Assembly: GCA_028820215.1 (NCBI GenBank)
Contig: JAPPKD010000172.1
Location: forward strand, 1 to 64,000
Direction: 5' to 3'
DNA: 64,000 bases
DNA from: Spirochaetaceae bacterium
Lineage (GTDB): Bacteria; Spirochaetota; Spirochaetia; SZUA-6; Bin103
The notes under the pieces are model-generated. The model worked only from the letters and a program-made list of their open reading frames with translations. It was not told the DNA's origin and made no database searches. The position numbers were made by a program, and so were the translations under genes. Below, in pieces: positions 44,284-52,523 of the stretch; the first letter of the stretch is position 1; each line of letters starts with the position of its first letter.

Positions 44284-45096
44284 TCACTCGATCTTCACGT
44301 CGCCGCGCTCGTCCAGCCAGTCGTACAGGGCCTTGTTGGCCTCCCAGTCGAGGTCGAGCATGCAGGTGCCCAGGATGACGACGCCGTAGACACTCCGCTC
44401 GCGGATCATCTCCTCGCATACCTCGAGCTGGCGGCGCATGCCGGCGTAGGACAGCTTGCTGCCGTTGCCGAAATCGTAGACGTAGATGCACATCAGGAGC
44501 GGCTTGTTGCCGGTCAGGCTGCCCAGACGCTCGGCGTAGCCCTTCTGCCGGTCGATGTTCGCGGCGTGCCAGAGCGGGTTCAGGAAGCCCGCGAAGTACG
44601 GCAGCAGGGGAAGCTGACGCTGGTCGTCGAGCGACATCTCGTAGAACGTTGCCATCAGCGGCAGTTGCGGCGGGCGCGCGGCGTTCTCGAACTGCAGGTC
44701 CGCCAGATGCTGCGGCGTCACGCCGCCCTCGACGGTGCCGGTCGAGAAGTCGTCGAGCAGGAACGACTCGATCCTTGGATCCTCGGCGGCCAATTCCTTG
44801 GCCTGCAGCAGGGCGCTCAGGGCCCGATCGTAGGTGACCCGGAAACGGCCGTCCACCTGCTCGTGCATCCCCCACTTGGCGATGATCCGCCGGGCTGCAG
44901 GGAGCTGGGTCATCGTTTCCTTCGTCAGCGGCAGGTGGCCGGCGATGAGCACGTTGCGGATCCCCGTCCGCTCGATCGCCTGCTGGGTGGTCAGCGTCGA
45001 GGTCTCCTCCCAGAACGGATAGGCCTTGAGCTCCTGCAGGACGTTCACCTTCATGGCCCAGAGCCAGAGATGGTCGCGTAGCGTCAGACTGCTCAT
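44284..45096 (-). CDS. Conserved protein of unknown function, tandem copy 2
   Basis: A 270-residue protein I do not recognise. Alternating hydrophobic strands (NVLIAG 48-53, SFLLDDF 111-117, PLMATFYEM 146-154, FLNPLW 171-176, PLLMCIYVYDF 199-209, GVVILGT 238-244) suggest a TIM barrel. Acidic residues at strand ends (LLDDFSTG, YVYDFG) are placed like glycosidase or metal sites. No signal peptide. It differs from the upstream copy at 13 of 270 residues (95% identical). GGAGG lies seven bases before ATG 45096, and only 22 bases separate it from the upstream copy. It is divergent from a sugar importer, so a role on the imported sugar is likely. Confidence 0.7.
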   Translation of the reverse strand: MSSLTLRDHLWLWAMKVNVLQELKAYPFWEETSTLTTQQAIERTGIRNVLIAGHLPLTKETMTQLPAARRIIAKWGMHEQVDGRFRVTYDRALSALLQAKELAAEDPRIESFLLDDFSTGTVEGGVTPQHLADLQFENAARPPQLPLMATFYEMSLDDQRQLPLLPYFAGFLNPLWHAANIDRQKGYAERLGSLTGNKPLLMCIYVYDFGNGSKLSYAGMRRQLEVCEEMIRERSVYGVVILGTCMLDLDWEANKALYDWLDERGDVKIE

Positions 45097-45118
45097 CCGG
45101 TAGCCTCCGTCGTATCCG

Positions 45119-45931
45119 TTACTCGATCTTCACGTCGCCGCGCTCGTCCAGCCAGTCGTACAGGGCCTTGTTGGCCTCCCAGTCGAGGTCGAGCATGCAG
45201 GTGCCCAGGATGACGACGCCGTAGACACTCCGCTCGCGGATCATCTCCTCGCAGACCTCGAGCTGGCGGCGCATGCCGGCGTAGGACACCTTGCGCCGGT
45301 TGCCGAAGTCGTAGACGTAGATGCACATCAGGAGCGGCTTGTTGCCGGTCAGGCGGCCCAGACGCTCGGCATATCCCTTCTGCTTGTCGATGTTCGCGGC
45401 GTGCCAGAGCGGGTTGAGGAAGCCCGCGAAGTACGGCAGCAGCGGAAGCTGGCGCTGGTCGTCGAGCGACATCTCGTAGAACGTGGCCATCAGCGGCAAC
45501 TGCGGCGGGCGCGCGGCGTTCTCGAACTGCAGGTCCGCCAGGTGCTGCGGCGTCACGCCACCCTCGACGGTGCCGGTCGAGAAGTCGTCGAGCAGAAACG
45601 CCTCGATGCGCGGGTCGGCGGCGGCCAGCTCCTTGGCCTGCAGCAGCGCGCTCAGGGCCCGCTCGTAGACGACCCGGAAACGGCCGTCCACCTGTTCGTG
45701 CATTCCCCACTTGGCGATGATCCGCCTGGCGGCCGGGAGCTGGGTCATCGTCTCCTTCGTCAGCGGCAGGTTGCCGGCGATGAGCACGTTGCGGATCCCC
45801 GTCCGCTCGATCGCCTGCTGCGTGGTCAGCGTCGAGGTCTCCTCCCAGAACGGATGGGCCTTGAGCTCCTGCAGGTGGTTCACCTTCATGCCCCAGAGCC
45901 AGAGATGGTCGCGTAGCGTCAGACTGCTCAT
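45119..45931 (-). CDS. Conserved protein of unknown function, tandem copy 1
   Basis: Paralogue of the downstream gene with the same length and predicted fold. Substitutions are spread over the length and include changes near possible functional sites (VNVLQ to VNHLQ, LIAGH to LIAGN, DFGNGSKL to DFGNRRKV). The duplication offset is 835 bases and includes the short leader. It is the first gene of the pair, sharing a 66-base divergent promoter region with the LplB-type permease gene. Function unknown. Confidence 0.7.
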   Translation of the reverse strand: MSSLTLRDHLWLWGMKVNHLQELKAHPFWEETSTLTTQQAIERTGIRNVLIAGNLPLTKETMTQLPAARRIIAKWGMHEQVDGRFRVVYERALSALLQAKELAAADPRIEAFLLDDFSTGTVEGGVTPQHLADLQFENAARPPQLPLMATFYEMSLDDQRQLPLLPYFAGFLNPLWHAANIDKQKGYAERLGRLTGNKPLLMCIYVYDFGNRRKVSYAGMRRQLEVCEEMIRERSVYGVVILGTCMLDLDWEANKALYDWLDERGDVKIE

Positions 45932-45980
45932 GCCGTATCTGACCGTGCGAGGACGGTCCCGGTCCAGGGGGCCCCTCTGC

Positions 45981-45986
45981 TACACT
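45981..45986 (+). promoter_or_regulatory. TACACT -10 box of third sugar importer
   Basis: TACACT lies eleven bases before ATG 45998, with no SD between them. Transcription would start only a few bases upstream of the start codon. Confidence 0.45.
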
Positions 45987-45997
45987 CCGGCCGAGCC

Positions 45998-46954
45998 ATG
46001 GGCAACAGCGTCAGCACGGCCGGCAGGGTCCGTTCGGTGCCGACCGTGCCGCTTCGCCGCAAGCTGCACCGGTCGCGCTACCTCTACCTGATGTTCGCGG
46101 CGCCGTTCCTGTTCTACGTGCTGTTCGAGTACGCGCCCATGTACGGGGTGCTGATCGCCTTCAAGGAGATCAAGGTGTTCCGCGGGCTGGGCGCCATACT
46201 CTCCGCCCCCGGCATCGGCTTCAAGCACTTCGAGCAGTACCTGACCGACCCCTACTTCTGGCAACTGGTGCGCAACACCGTGCTCATACAGGTGCTGGGC
46301 CTGGCGGTCGGCTTTCCGGCGCCGATCGTGCTGGCGATGATGCTGAACGAGGTGCGCGCCATCGCCTTCAAGCGCGCCATCCAGTCGATCACGTACATGC
46401 CGCACTTCATCTCGCTGGTGGTGATCTGCGGCATGATCGTCAACTTCGTCTCCACCGAGGGGGTGGTGAACAACTTCCTGGCCTTCCTGGGCTTCGGGCG
46501 CACAGCGTTCCTGGTGCGGCCGGAGTGGTTCCGGCCCATCTACATCGCCAGCGACATCTGGCAGCACGTCGGCTGGGGGTCGATCATCTATCTGGCCGCC
46601 CTGACCAACGTCGATCCGCAGCTCTACGAGGCCGCCTCCCTGGACGGCGCCGGGCGCTGGCGGCAACTCCGCCACGTGACCTGGCCCGGCATCCTGCCGA
46701 CGGTGGTCATCCTGTTCATCCTGGCCCTGGGGCGGATCATGGAGGTCGGCTACCAGAAGATCATCCTGCTCTACACCGGCGCCACCTACGAGACCGCCGA
46801 CGTCATCGCCACCTACGTCTACCGCCGCGGCCTGATCGAGTCCGACTTCTCCTACGCGACCGCGGTGGGGCTGTTCACGTCCGTGATCGGCATCGCCTTC
46901 GTGATCTCGGCCAACCGCATCAGCCGCTCGCTCGGGGAGACCAGCCTGTGGTAG
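45998..46954 (+). CDS. Sugar ABC transporter permease, LplB type
   Basis: Permease (318 aa) of the third sugar importer. The opening LYLMFAAPFLFYVLFEYAPMYG and EAA loop YEAASLDGAGRWRQLRHVTWPG match the LplB branch and the paralogue at 2750. Six membrane spans. First gene of a permease-permease-binding-protein operon. No ATPase in the cluster. Confidence 0.92.
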   Translation: MGNSVSTAGRVRSVPTVPLRRKLHRSRYLYLMFAAPFLFYVLFEYAPMYGVLIAFKEIKVFRGLGAILSAPGIGFKHFEQYLTDPYFWQLVRNTVLIQVLGLAVGFPAPIVLAMMLNEVRAIAFKRAIQSITYMPHFISLVVICGMIVNFVSTEGVVNNFLAFLGFGRTAFLVRPEWFRPIYIASDIWQHVGWGSIIYLAALTNVDPQLYEAASLDGAGRWRQLRHVTWPGILPTVVILFILALGRIMEVGYQKIILLYTGATYETADVIATYVYRRGLIESDFSYATAVGLFTSVIGIAFVISANRISRSLGETSLW

Positions 46955-47832
46955 GGATCGCCCGCGCCACCACGCCCGCCGACCGCGTGTTCGACGTCTG
47001 CAACACGCTGCTGCTCCTGGTCCTCGCCTTCGTCACCCTCTACCCGCTCTACTACGTGGGCATCGTGTCGCTCTCGCACGGGCACGCCGTGATCCGCGGC
47101 GAGGTGCACTGGTGGCCGGTCGGCGTCAACCTGGAGTCGTACCGCGCCGTGCTGGAAGCGCCCTACGTCCTCGGCTCCTTCCGCAACACCGTCTGGTACA
47201 CGTTCGTGGGCACCGCCGTGAACGTGTCCATGTCCGCCCTCTGCGCCTATCCGCTGGCGATGAAGTTCTTCTACGGCCGGCGCTTCCTGACCGGCTTCGT
47301 GGTCGCCACCATGTTCTTCAAGAGCGGCCTGATCCCCCTGTACCTGATGGTGCGCAGCCTGGGCATGCTGGACACCATCTGGGCGCTGGTGCTGCCGACC
47401 GCCGTGGTCACCTACTACATGATCATCATGCGCACCTTCTTCCAGAACATCCCCGAGGAGCTCAACGACTCGGCGTACCTGGACGGCGCCAACGACATCC
47501 AGATCTTCCTGCGCGTCGTGCTGCCCATCTCCACGCCGATCCTGGCGACCATGACGCTGTTCTACGCCGTCCAGCACTGGAACAGCTTCTTCCCGGCGCT
47601 GATCTACCTGAGCGACCGGGAGCGGTTCCCGATCCAGCTCATCCTGCGCGCCATGGTGATCGAGGGCGACGTGGCCAACATGCAGGTCGAGTTCCAGGAC
47701 GACGAGCGGATCGTCGACACCACGGTCAAGTACGCGATCATCATGGTGTCGACCGTGCCGATCCTGCTGCTCTACCCGTTCCTGCAGCGCTACTTCGTGA
47801 AGGGTATGATGATCGGCAGCCTGAAAGGCTGA
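46948..47832 (+). CDS. Sugar ABC transporter permease, YtcP/LplC type
   Basis: Second permease (294 aa). GTG 46948 overlaps the previous stop by seven bases and has GGGGAGA upstream within the previous gene. Six spans are visible, with EAA loop NDSAYLDGANDIQIFLRVVLP and C-terminus QRYFVKGMMIGSLKG. An insert of about 15 residues (EGDVANMQVEFQDDERIVD) before the last span matches that in the 3822 paralogue. Confidence 0.92.
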   Translation: MVGIARATTPADRVFDVCNTLLLLVLAFVTLYPLYYVGIVSLSHGHAVIRGEVHWWPVGVNLESYRAVLEAPYVLGSFRNTVWYTFVGTAVNVSMSALCAYPLAMKFFYGRRFLTGFVVATMFFKSGLIPLYLMVRSLGMLDTIWALVLPTAVVTYYMIIMRTFFQNIPEELNDSAYLDGANDIQIFLRVVLPISTPILATMTLFYAVQHWNSFFPALIYLSDRERFPIQLILRAMVIEGDVANMQVEFQDDERIVDTTVKYAIIMVSTVPILLLYPFLQRYFVKGMMIGSLKG

Positions 47833-47876
47833 CCCCGGCCGCTGCCGGCCGGGCAACTCAACCAGGAGGATCTCTG

Positions 47877-49412
47877 ATGAAGAGACTGACCATCCTTTGC
47901 GCCGTGGGGCTGCTGGCCGCCGGCGGCGCGTTCGCCGCTCCCGCGGCCGAGGAAGCCATGTCCATGGAGCCCACCGTGCTGACGGTGGTGCTGGCGGACC
48001 GCGGCACCGCCCCGATCAACGTCGACTCGGCCGTGATCGACGCCGTCGAGGAGAAGCTGAACATCCGCTTCGACCTGACCGCGATCGCCGGCGGCGACTA
48101 CAACGCCAAGAAGCGCACGCTCATCGCCACCGACGACGTGCCCGACATCCTCAGGGTGCACCGCAACGACCTGAACGAGTTCGGCGACACCGGCGTGTTC
48201 CTGGCGCTGAACGACATGATCGACACCATGGTGCCCAACTACAAGCGCATCCTGGAGGGGAACGAGCGCGTGCAGAAGACGGCCATCGACGGCATCTACT
48301 ACGCGTTCGCGACCACCAAGCACTTCGAGTTCCACCGCGGCATCATCAGCGTGATCCGCACCGATGTCGTCGCGGACCTGGGCCTGGAGATGCCGCAGAG
48401 CTTCGACGAGCTCTACGAGGTGCTGTCCGCCATCAAGGCCGCCTATCCGGAGAGCCACACGTGGACCACCCGTGGCGGCGGACGCAACCTGGTGCGCAAC
48501 GTCTCCTACGCCTTCGGCACCGGCGGCGACATGTACTACGACCCCGACCTGGACGGCGGACGCTGGGCGTACGGCCCGATCCAGGCGCAATACCGCGACT
48601 TGCTGGAGTACCTGCACAACGCCTACGTCGACGGCATCCTGGATCCCGACTTCGCCACCCTGACCACCACGCAGTGGCGGGAGAAGCAGGCGGCCGGTAA
48701 GAGTTTCTTCTTCTACGACAACCCGACCTACGGCAAGCGCGCCAACGACGCCATCGTGCCGGTCAATCCCGACGCCTGGTGGGCGCCGACCGAGGTGCTG
48801 GCCAACTCCACCGGCAACCGCCGCTCGCTGTTCTACGAGGAAGAGGTGTGGAGCCAGATGTGGGCCGTCGGCAGCAAGACCGAGAACGAGGAGGCGATCG
48901 CCCGCTTCTTCAACTACGCCTACACCCCGGAGTTCGCGGAGATGAAGGCGTTCGGGATCGAGGGCGAGCACTGGGTGCGCGACGGCGACGACATCAGGTT
49001 CACGGACGAGATGCGGGCCGAGTACACCAGCGAGACCGGCGCCTATCTGATCGACAAGTTCATGAACGAGGTCGGCACCGGCGCCTACAGCGCCTTCTCG
49101 CCCTACATCGACATGCGCCTGTACCGGATGAACTGGCCCGAGTACCAGATCAACTGGTACCTGGAGATGGAGGCGAGCGGAAACTGGGACGACCCGAAGG
49201 TGGTGGCCCCGTTCAACGCGGACGAGCGTGAGCAGATCACCAACCTGATGGCCGATCTGAACACGATCGTGCACGCCGCCATCGACAAGGTGATCCTGGG
49301 TGACATGAGCCTGTCCGAGTGGGACGAGCTGGTCGCGCAGATCAAGCCCGACGGCATGCGCCTGGAGGAGATCCACAACGCTGCAGAGCAGCGCTACCAG
49401 GACAGCCGCTGA
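47877..49412 (+). CDS. Extracellular sugar-binding protein (LplA-like)
   Basis: Periplasmic binding protein (511 aa). ATG 47877 follows AGGAGG (47864-47869) and starts a signal peptide cut near GGAFAAPAAEEA. No lipobox. Contains VPDILRVHRNDLNEFG and long C-terminal helices ending EIHNAAEQRYQDSR. It resembles the 4828 paralogue in length and family but differs strongly in sequence, so the ligand is probably different. Confidence 0.9.
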   Translation: MKRLTILCAVGLLAAGGAFAAPAAEEAMSMEPTVLTVVLADRGTAPINVDSAVIDAVEEKLNIRFDLTAIAGGDYNAKKRTLIATDDVPDILRVHRNDLNEFGDTGVFLALNDMIDTMVPNYKRILEGNERVQKTAIDGIYYAFATTKHFEFHRGIISVIRTDVVADLGLEMPQSFDELYEVLSAIKAAYPESHTWTTRGGGRNLVRNVSYAFGTGGDMYYDPDLDGGRWAYGPIQAQYRDLLEYLHNAYVDGILDPDFATLTTTQWREKQAAGKSFFFYDNPTYGKRANDAIVPVNPDAWWAPTEVLANSTGNRRSLFYEEEVWSQMWAVGSKTENEEAIARFFNYAYTPEFAEMKAFGIEGEHWVRDGDDIRFTDEMRAEYTSETGAYLIDKFMNEVGTGAYSAFSPYIDMRLYRMNWPEYQINWYLEMEASGNWDDPKVVAPFNADEREQITNLMADLNTIVHAAIDKVILGDMSLSEWDELVAQIKPDGMRLEEIHNAAEQRYQDSR

Positions 49413-49463
49413 TCGCACGCGTGCGATCGGTCCCCCGCAGCAGGATCGCCTGCGCGGGGGACC
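49411..49463 (+). terminator. Palindrome plus GC-rich terminator hairpin after third sugar importer
   Basis: A perfect 18-base palindrome (49411-49428, GATCGCACG/CGTGCGATC) overlaps the stop codon. It is followed directly by a hairpin with a 10-base stem (49429-49438 with 49454-49463) and an inner CAGG/CCTG pairing. There is no long U-tract. Confidence 0.65.
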
Positions 49464-49485
49464 ATCCGCGCCGCTTCAGCCCTTC

Positions 49486-50316
49486 ATGCCGGTCAGCGCG
49501 ATGCCCTCGATGAAGTACCTGCCGCCGCTGGATTCCGAGTACGCCGTCTCAGAAGAGCAGGTAGCGCGGTTCTGGCGGGACGGATTCATCGTGTTGCCCG
49601 GAGTGCTGAGCGACGAAGAGGTCGCGGCCTACGCACCCGTGATTCGCGACACCGCCATGGCGCGCTATCGGGCAAACGGGATGCAGCCGGGCTCCGGCGG
49701 TGCGTTTCTGCAGACGCTCAATATGCGCTTCGACAACGACGGCATGCGCCGGTTCTGTCTGAGCCGCCGGTTCGGCGGGATCGTGGCGGCACTGATGCGC
49801 TCGGCAGCGGTGCGGATTTACCACGAGCAGGCCCTGTTCAAGCCACCGGGCGGGACCGACTCCCACTGGCATCAGGACCAGTACTACTGGCCGCTGGCCA
49901 CCGACCGGTCGGTGGGCCTGTGGACGCCGCTCGTCGACTGCACGGAGGAGATGGGCGCGATGCGCTTCGTCGTCGGCTCCCACCGCTACGGGAACCTCAG
50001 CGGCACGCACATCAGCGACGAGTCGGCGGAGTTCTTCGACGACGTCATCGCGCGCGAGGGGCTGTCGGTCTACCAGGTGCCACGTATGATGGCCGGCGAC
50101 TGCAGCTTCCACCTGGGCTGGACCGTTCACGGCGCCCCCGGCAATCGGTCGCAGAAGATGCGCGAAGCCATGGTCGTGACCTACTATCCCGACGGCACCC
50201 GCGTCGACGAGCTGAGCAACCCGTCCCGGGTCGCGGACGCGGAGGAGTTTCTGGGCGGCCGCTCCGAAGGCGAGCTCGCCGACAGCGAGCTCAATACGAT
50301 CGTCTTCAGCACCTAG
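49486..50316 (+). CDS. Phytanoyl-CoA dioxygenase family protein (PhyH 4)
   Basis: Fe(II)/2-oxoglutarate oxygenase (276 aa) with ligands His129 and Asp131 (SHWHQDQYYWP), His215 (WTVHGAPGN) and Arg226. The segment LFKPPGGTDSHWHQDQYYWPL is typical of the PhyH subgroup that acts on small polar molecules. ATG 49486, 49501 or 49510 may be the start; none has a clear SD. It sits between a sugar importer and an FAD oxidoreductase gene, consistent with sequential oxidation of an imported compound. Confidence 0.87.
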   Translation: MPVSAMPSMKYLPPLDSEYAVSEEQVARFWRDGFIVLPGVLSDEEVAAYAPVIRDTAMARYRANGMQPGSGGAFLQTLNMRFDNDGMRRFCLSRRFGGIVAALMRSAAVRIYHEQALFKPPGGTDSHWHQDQYYWPLATDRSVGLWTPLVDCTEEMGAMRFVVGSHRYGNLSGTHISDESAEFFDDVIAREGLSVYQVPRMMAGDCSFHLGWTVHGAPGNRSQKMREAMVVTYYPDGTRVDELSNPSRVADAEEFLGGRSEGELADSELNTIVFST

Positions 50317-50381
50317 CCCTCACGCGGCGACGTGCCCGCGCCATTGACGATCCAAGGCTCCGGCATGAGAAACTCGGATCC

Positions 50382-52523
50382 GTGAGCACTTCGATTGACG
50401 ACAACGTGACGCTGCCTCTCCATGAACGGCGCCAAGTCGACGTGCTGGTCGCCGGCGGCGGCGTGGCGGGGGTGTACGCGGCTCTCGGAGCGGCGGATCA
50501 CGGCGCGAGCGTACTGCTGGTCGAGCAGCACGGCTTCGTCGGCGGTCAGGGGACCGCCGGCGGCGTCCATTCCTTCTGCGGGGAGACCCGCATGGTCAAC
50601 GACCGCTGGCGCGAGATGGTGCGCAGGCTCGGCGCCTTCGGCGGCATCACCGCCTACCGGCCCAACGGGGACGGCCGGCCGTTCGACTGCGAGAGCCTCA
50701 AGTTCGTGCTGCAGGAGATGCTCGCCGAGGCGGGCGTGGAGCTGCTGCTGCACACGCAGGTCCTGGACGTGGAACGTCGTGTCGAGCGGGAGGGCGACCG
50801 CGTGGCGGCCGTGGTGCTGGCCAACAAGAGCGGCCTGACCCACATCGAGCCGGCGATCGCCGTGGACGCCACCGGCGACGCCGACCTGGTGGCGCGCGGC
50901 GGCTGGCCGTTCCGCAAGGGCGGACCGGTGCTGATGCCGGGCGACCCGCCGACGGTGGACGACGCGGCCGGCCGGTTGCAGCTCCCCATGAGCCTCTACT
51001 TCACCCTGGTGGACAACGGCGCGCCGGTGGCGCCGCAGTTGCCGCCGGGCTGTCCGCGCTACCGGGACGACGAGGAGGTGCCGATGATCACGGTCATCCC
51101 GCACGGCCACCACGTGACCGTGAAGATGAAGGTGATCGGCCACGACGCCACCGACGGCGCATCCCTGTCGGCGGCCGAGCAGGCCGGCCGGAGGCAGATG
51201 ATGGGCGTCGTCCACTACCTGCAGACGCAGGGCTTCCGCGGGTCCCGCTACCCCAACCACCGCCTGGCGTGGGTGGCGCCGCACATCGGCATCCGCGAGG
51301 GACGCCGGGTGGAGGCGGTCTACCAGTTGACCGCCGACGATATCCTGGCCGGACGCCACTTTCCCGACGGCGTGGCGGTGGGCTCCTACCACACCGACTA
51401 CCACTGGCCCACGGTCGTGCAGCGCGCCGGCACCGGCGTCACCGTGCAGTGCCCGCCGCACCAGATCCCGCTGCGCGCCATGCGCCCGCGGGGAGCGACG
51501 AACCTGCTGGTGCCGGGCCGCTGCCTGGGCGGCGACCACCTGGCGACCAGCTCGTTCCGGGTGATGGGCACCTGCGCCCAGACCGGCTTCGCCGCCGGCG
51601 TGGCGGCCGCGATGGGGGCTCCTTCGCGGTCGGTCGACACGGTCGATCTGCCGGAGCTGCGCGCGCGCCTGCGCCGCGCGGGGGTGCGCCTCGACCTGGC
51701 CCCGTACTACAGCTACCTGCGCCGCCGGCGGGGGTATGAAGAGCAGACGAGCCCCGTCGCGGCGCCCGTCTCCGCCCTCGCGGTCGCCGAGTTGGCCACC
51801 GGGGAGGTGCTGGTCGCGTACATCGCGGACGGCGCTCCGGGTGTGCTGCGCCGCCACGAGGAGCGCTGGCAGCCGGCCGTGGCTCTGGATGACGTGGGGT
51901 CGGCACGGTCCGGTGTCGAGCTGGGGTTCGCGGTGGCGAACGGCGGACGCAACCGGACCGAGGGCTTCGAGCAGGTGCCGGCCATGGCGGCGGAAGTGAC
52001 GGAGCAAGACGACCCGCCGGAGGTCGTGCTTCACGCAGACGACCGGACCTGGGTGTCGGCCGACGGCGGCGTCAGTTGGAGCACCCGGGGCGTGGCTGCC
52101 ACCGGTAGCAACGGCGCCGCCCGCAACGGCGACGCACTACCGAAGCCGCCCGTGCCCGGGGCGCCCGTCGTGGCCCTGACGCTGACCGATCACGACCGCG
52201 CGGCGCTGGGCGAGACGCGCCTGTACGCAGCGGCCTGGACGACCGGCAAGGGCATCGTGCTGGGCACCGCCGGCGCCGACGGCCGCTGGCGGCAGACCGC
52301 GGTAGCGGTCCCCGGCGGCAGCGGTCCGTACGCCCTGACGGCGACCGCGGACGGCGTCCTGCTCGCCTGCGCCGACGGCAACGCCATCCGCTGCCTGCGC
52401 CGCTCGCTCGAAGCCGTCGCCGCCACGGAGGAGCACGGCAAGGCTGCGGGCGCCGCCTGGCACCACGACAGCGCCGACTTGATCGACGCCCTCAAGGAGC
52501 CTCAGCCGGCGACCGTCCCGTGA
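50382..52523 (+). CDS. FAD-dependent oxidoreductase with C-terminal propeller-like extension
   Basis: Flavoprotein (713 aa). The N-terminal Rossmann motif VLVAGGGVAGVYAALGAADHGASVLLVE and GFVGGQGTAGGVHSFCGE identify the FAD_oxidored (PF12831) family. A GDADLVARGG block and C-terminal LVPGRCLGGDHLATSSFRVMGTCAQTG close the FAD domain near residue 440. A further region of about 260 residues is extra to the family and contains an Asp-box-like WVSADGGVSWST, suggesting a small beta-propeller. GTG 50382 was chosen as the first start before the Rossmann fold. It overlaps the sulfatase gene by four bases (GTGA), so the two products probably work together. Confidence 0.85.
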   Translation: MSTSIDDNVTLPLHERRQVDVLVAGGGVAGVYAALGAADHGASVLLVEQHGFVGGQGTAGGVHSFCGETRMVNDRWREMVRRLGAFGGITAYRPNGDGRPFDCESLKFVLQEMLAEAGVELLLHTQVLDVERRVEREGDRVAAVVLANKSGLTHIEPAIAVDATGDADLVARGGWPFRKGGPVLMPGDPPTVDDAAGRLQLPMSLYFTLVDNGAPVAPQLPPGCPRYRDDEEVPMITVIPHGHHVTVKMKVIGHDATDGASLSAAEQAGRRQMMGVVHYLQTQGFRGSRYPNHRLAWVAPHIGIREGRRVEAVYQLTADDILAGRHFPDGVAVGSYHTDYHWPTVVQRAGTGVTVQCPPHQIPLRAMRPRGATNLLVPGRCLGGDHLATSSFRVMGTCAQTGFAAGVAAAMGAPSRSVDTVDLPELRARLRRAGVRLDLAPYYSYLRRRRGYEEQTSPVAAPVSALAVAELATGEVLVAYIADGAPGVLRRHEERWQPAVALDDVGSARSGVELGFAVANGGRNRTEGFEQVPAMAAEVTEQDDPPEVVLHADDRTWVSADGGVSWSTRGVAATGSNGAARNGDALPKPPVPGAPVVALTLTDHDRAALGETRLYAAAWTTGKGIVLGTAGADGRWRQTAVAVPGGSGPYALTATADGVLLACADGNAIRCLRRSLEAVAATEEHGKAAGAAWHHDSADLIDALKEPQPATVP

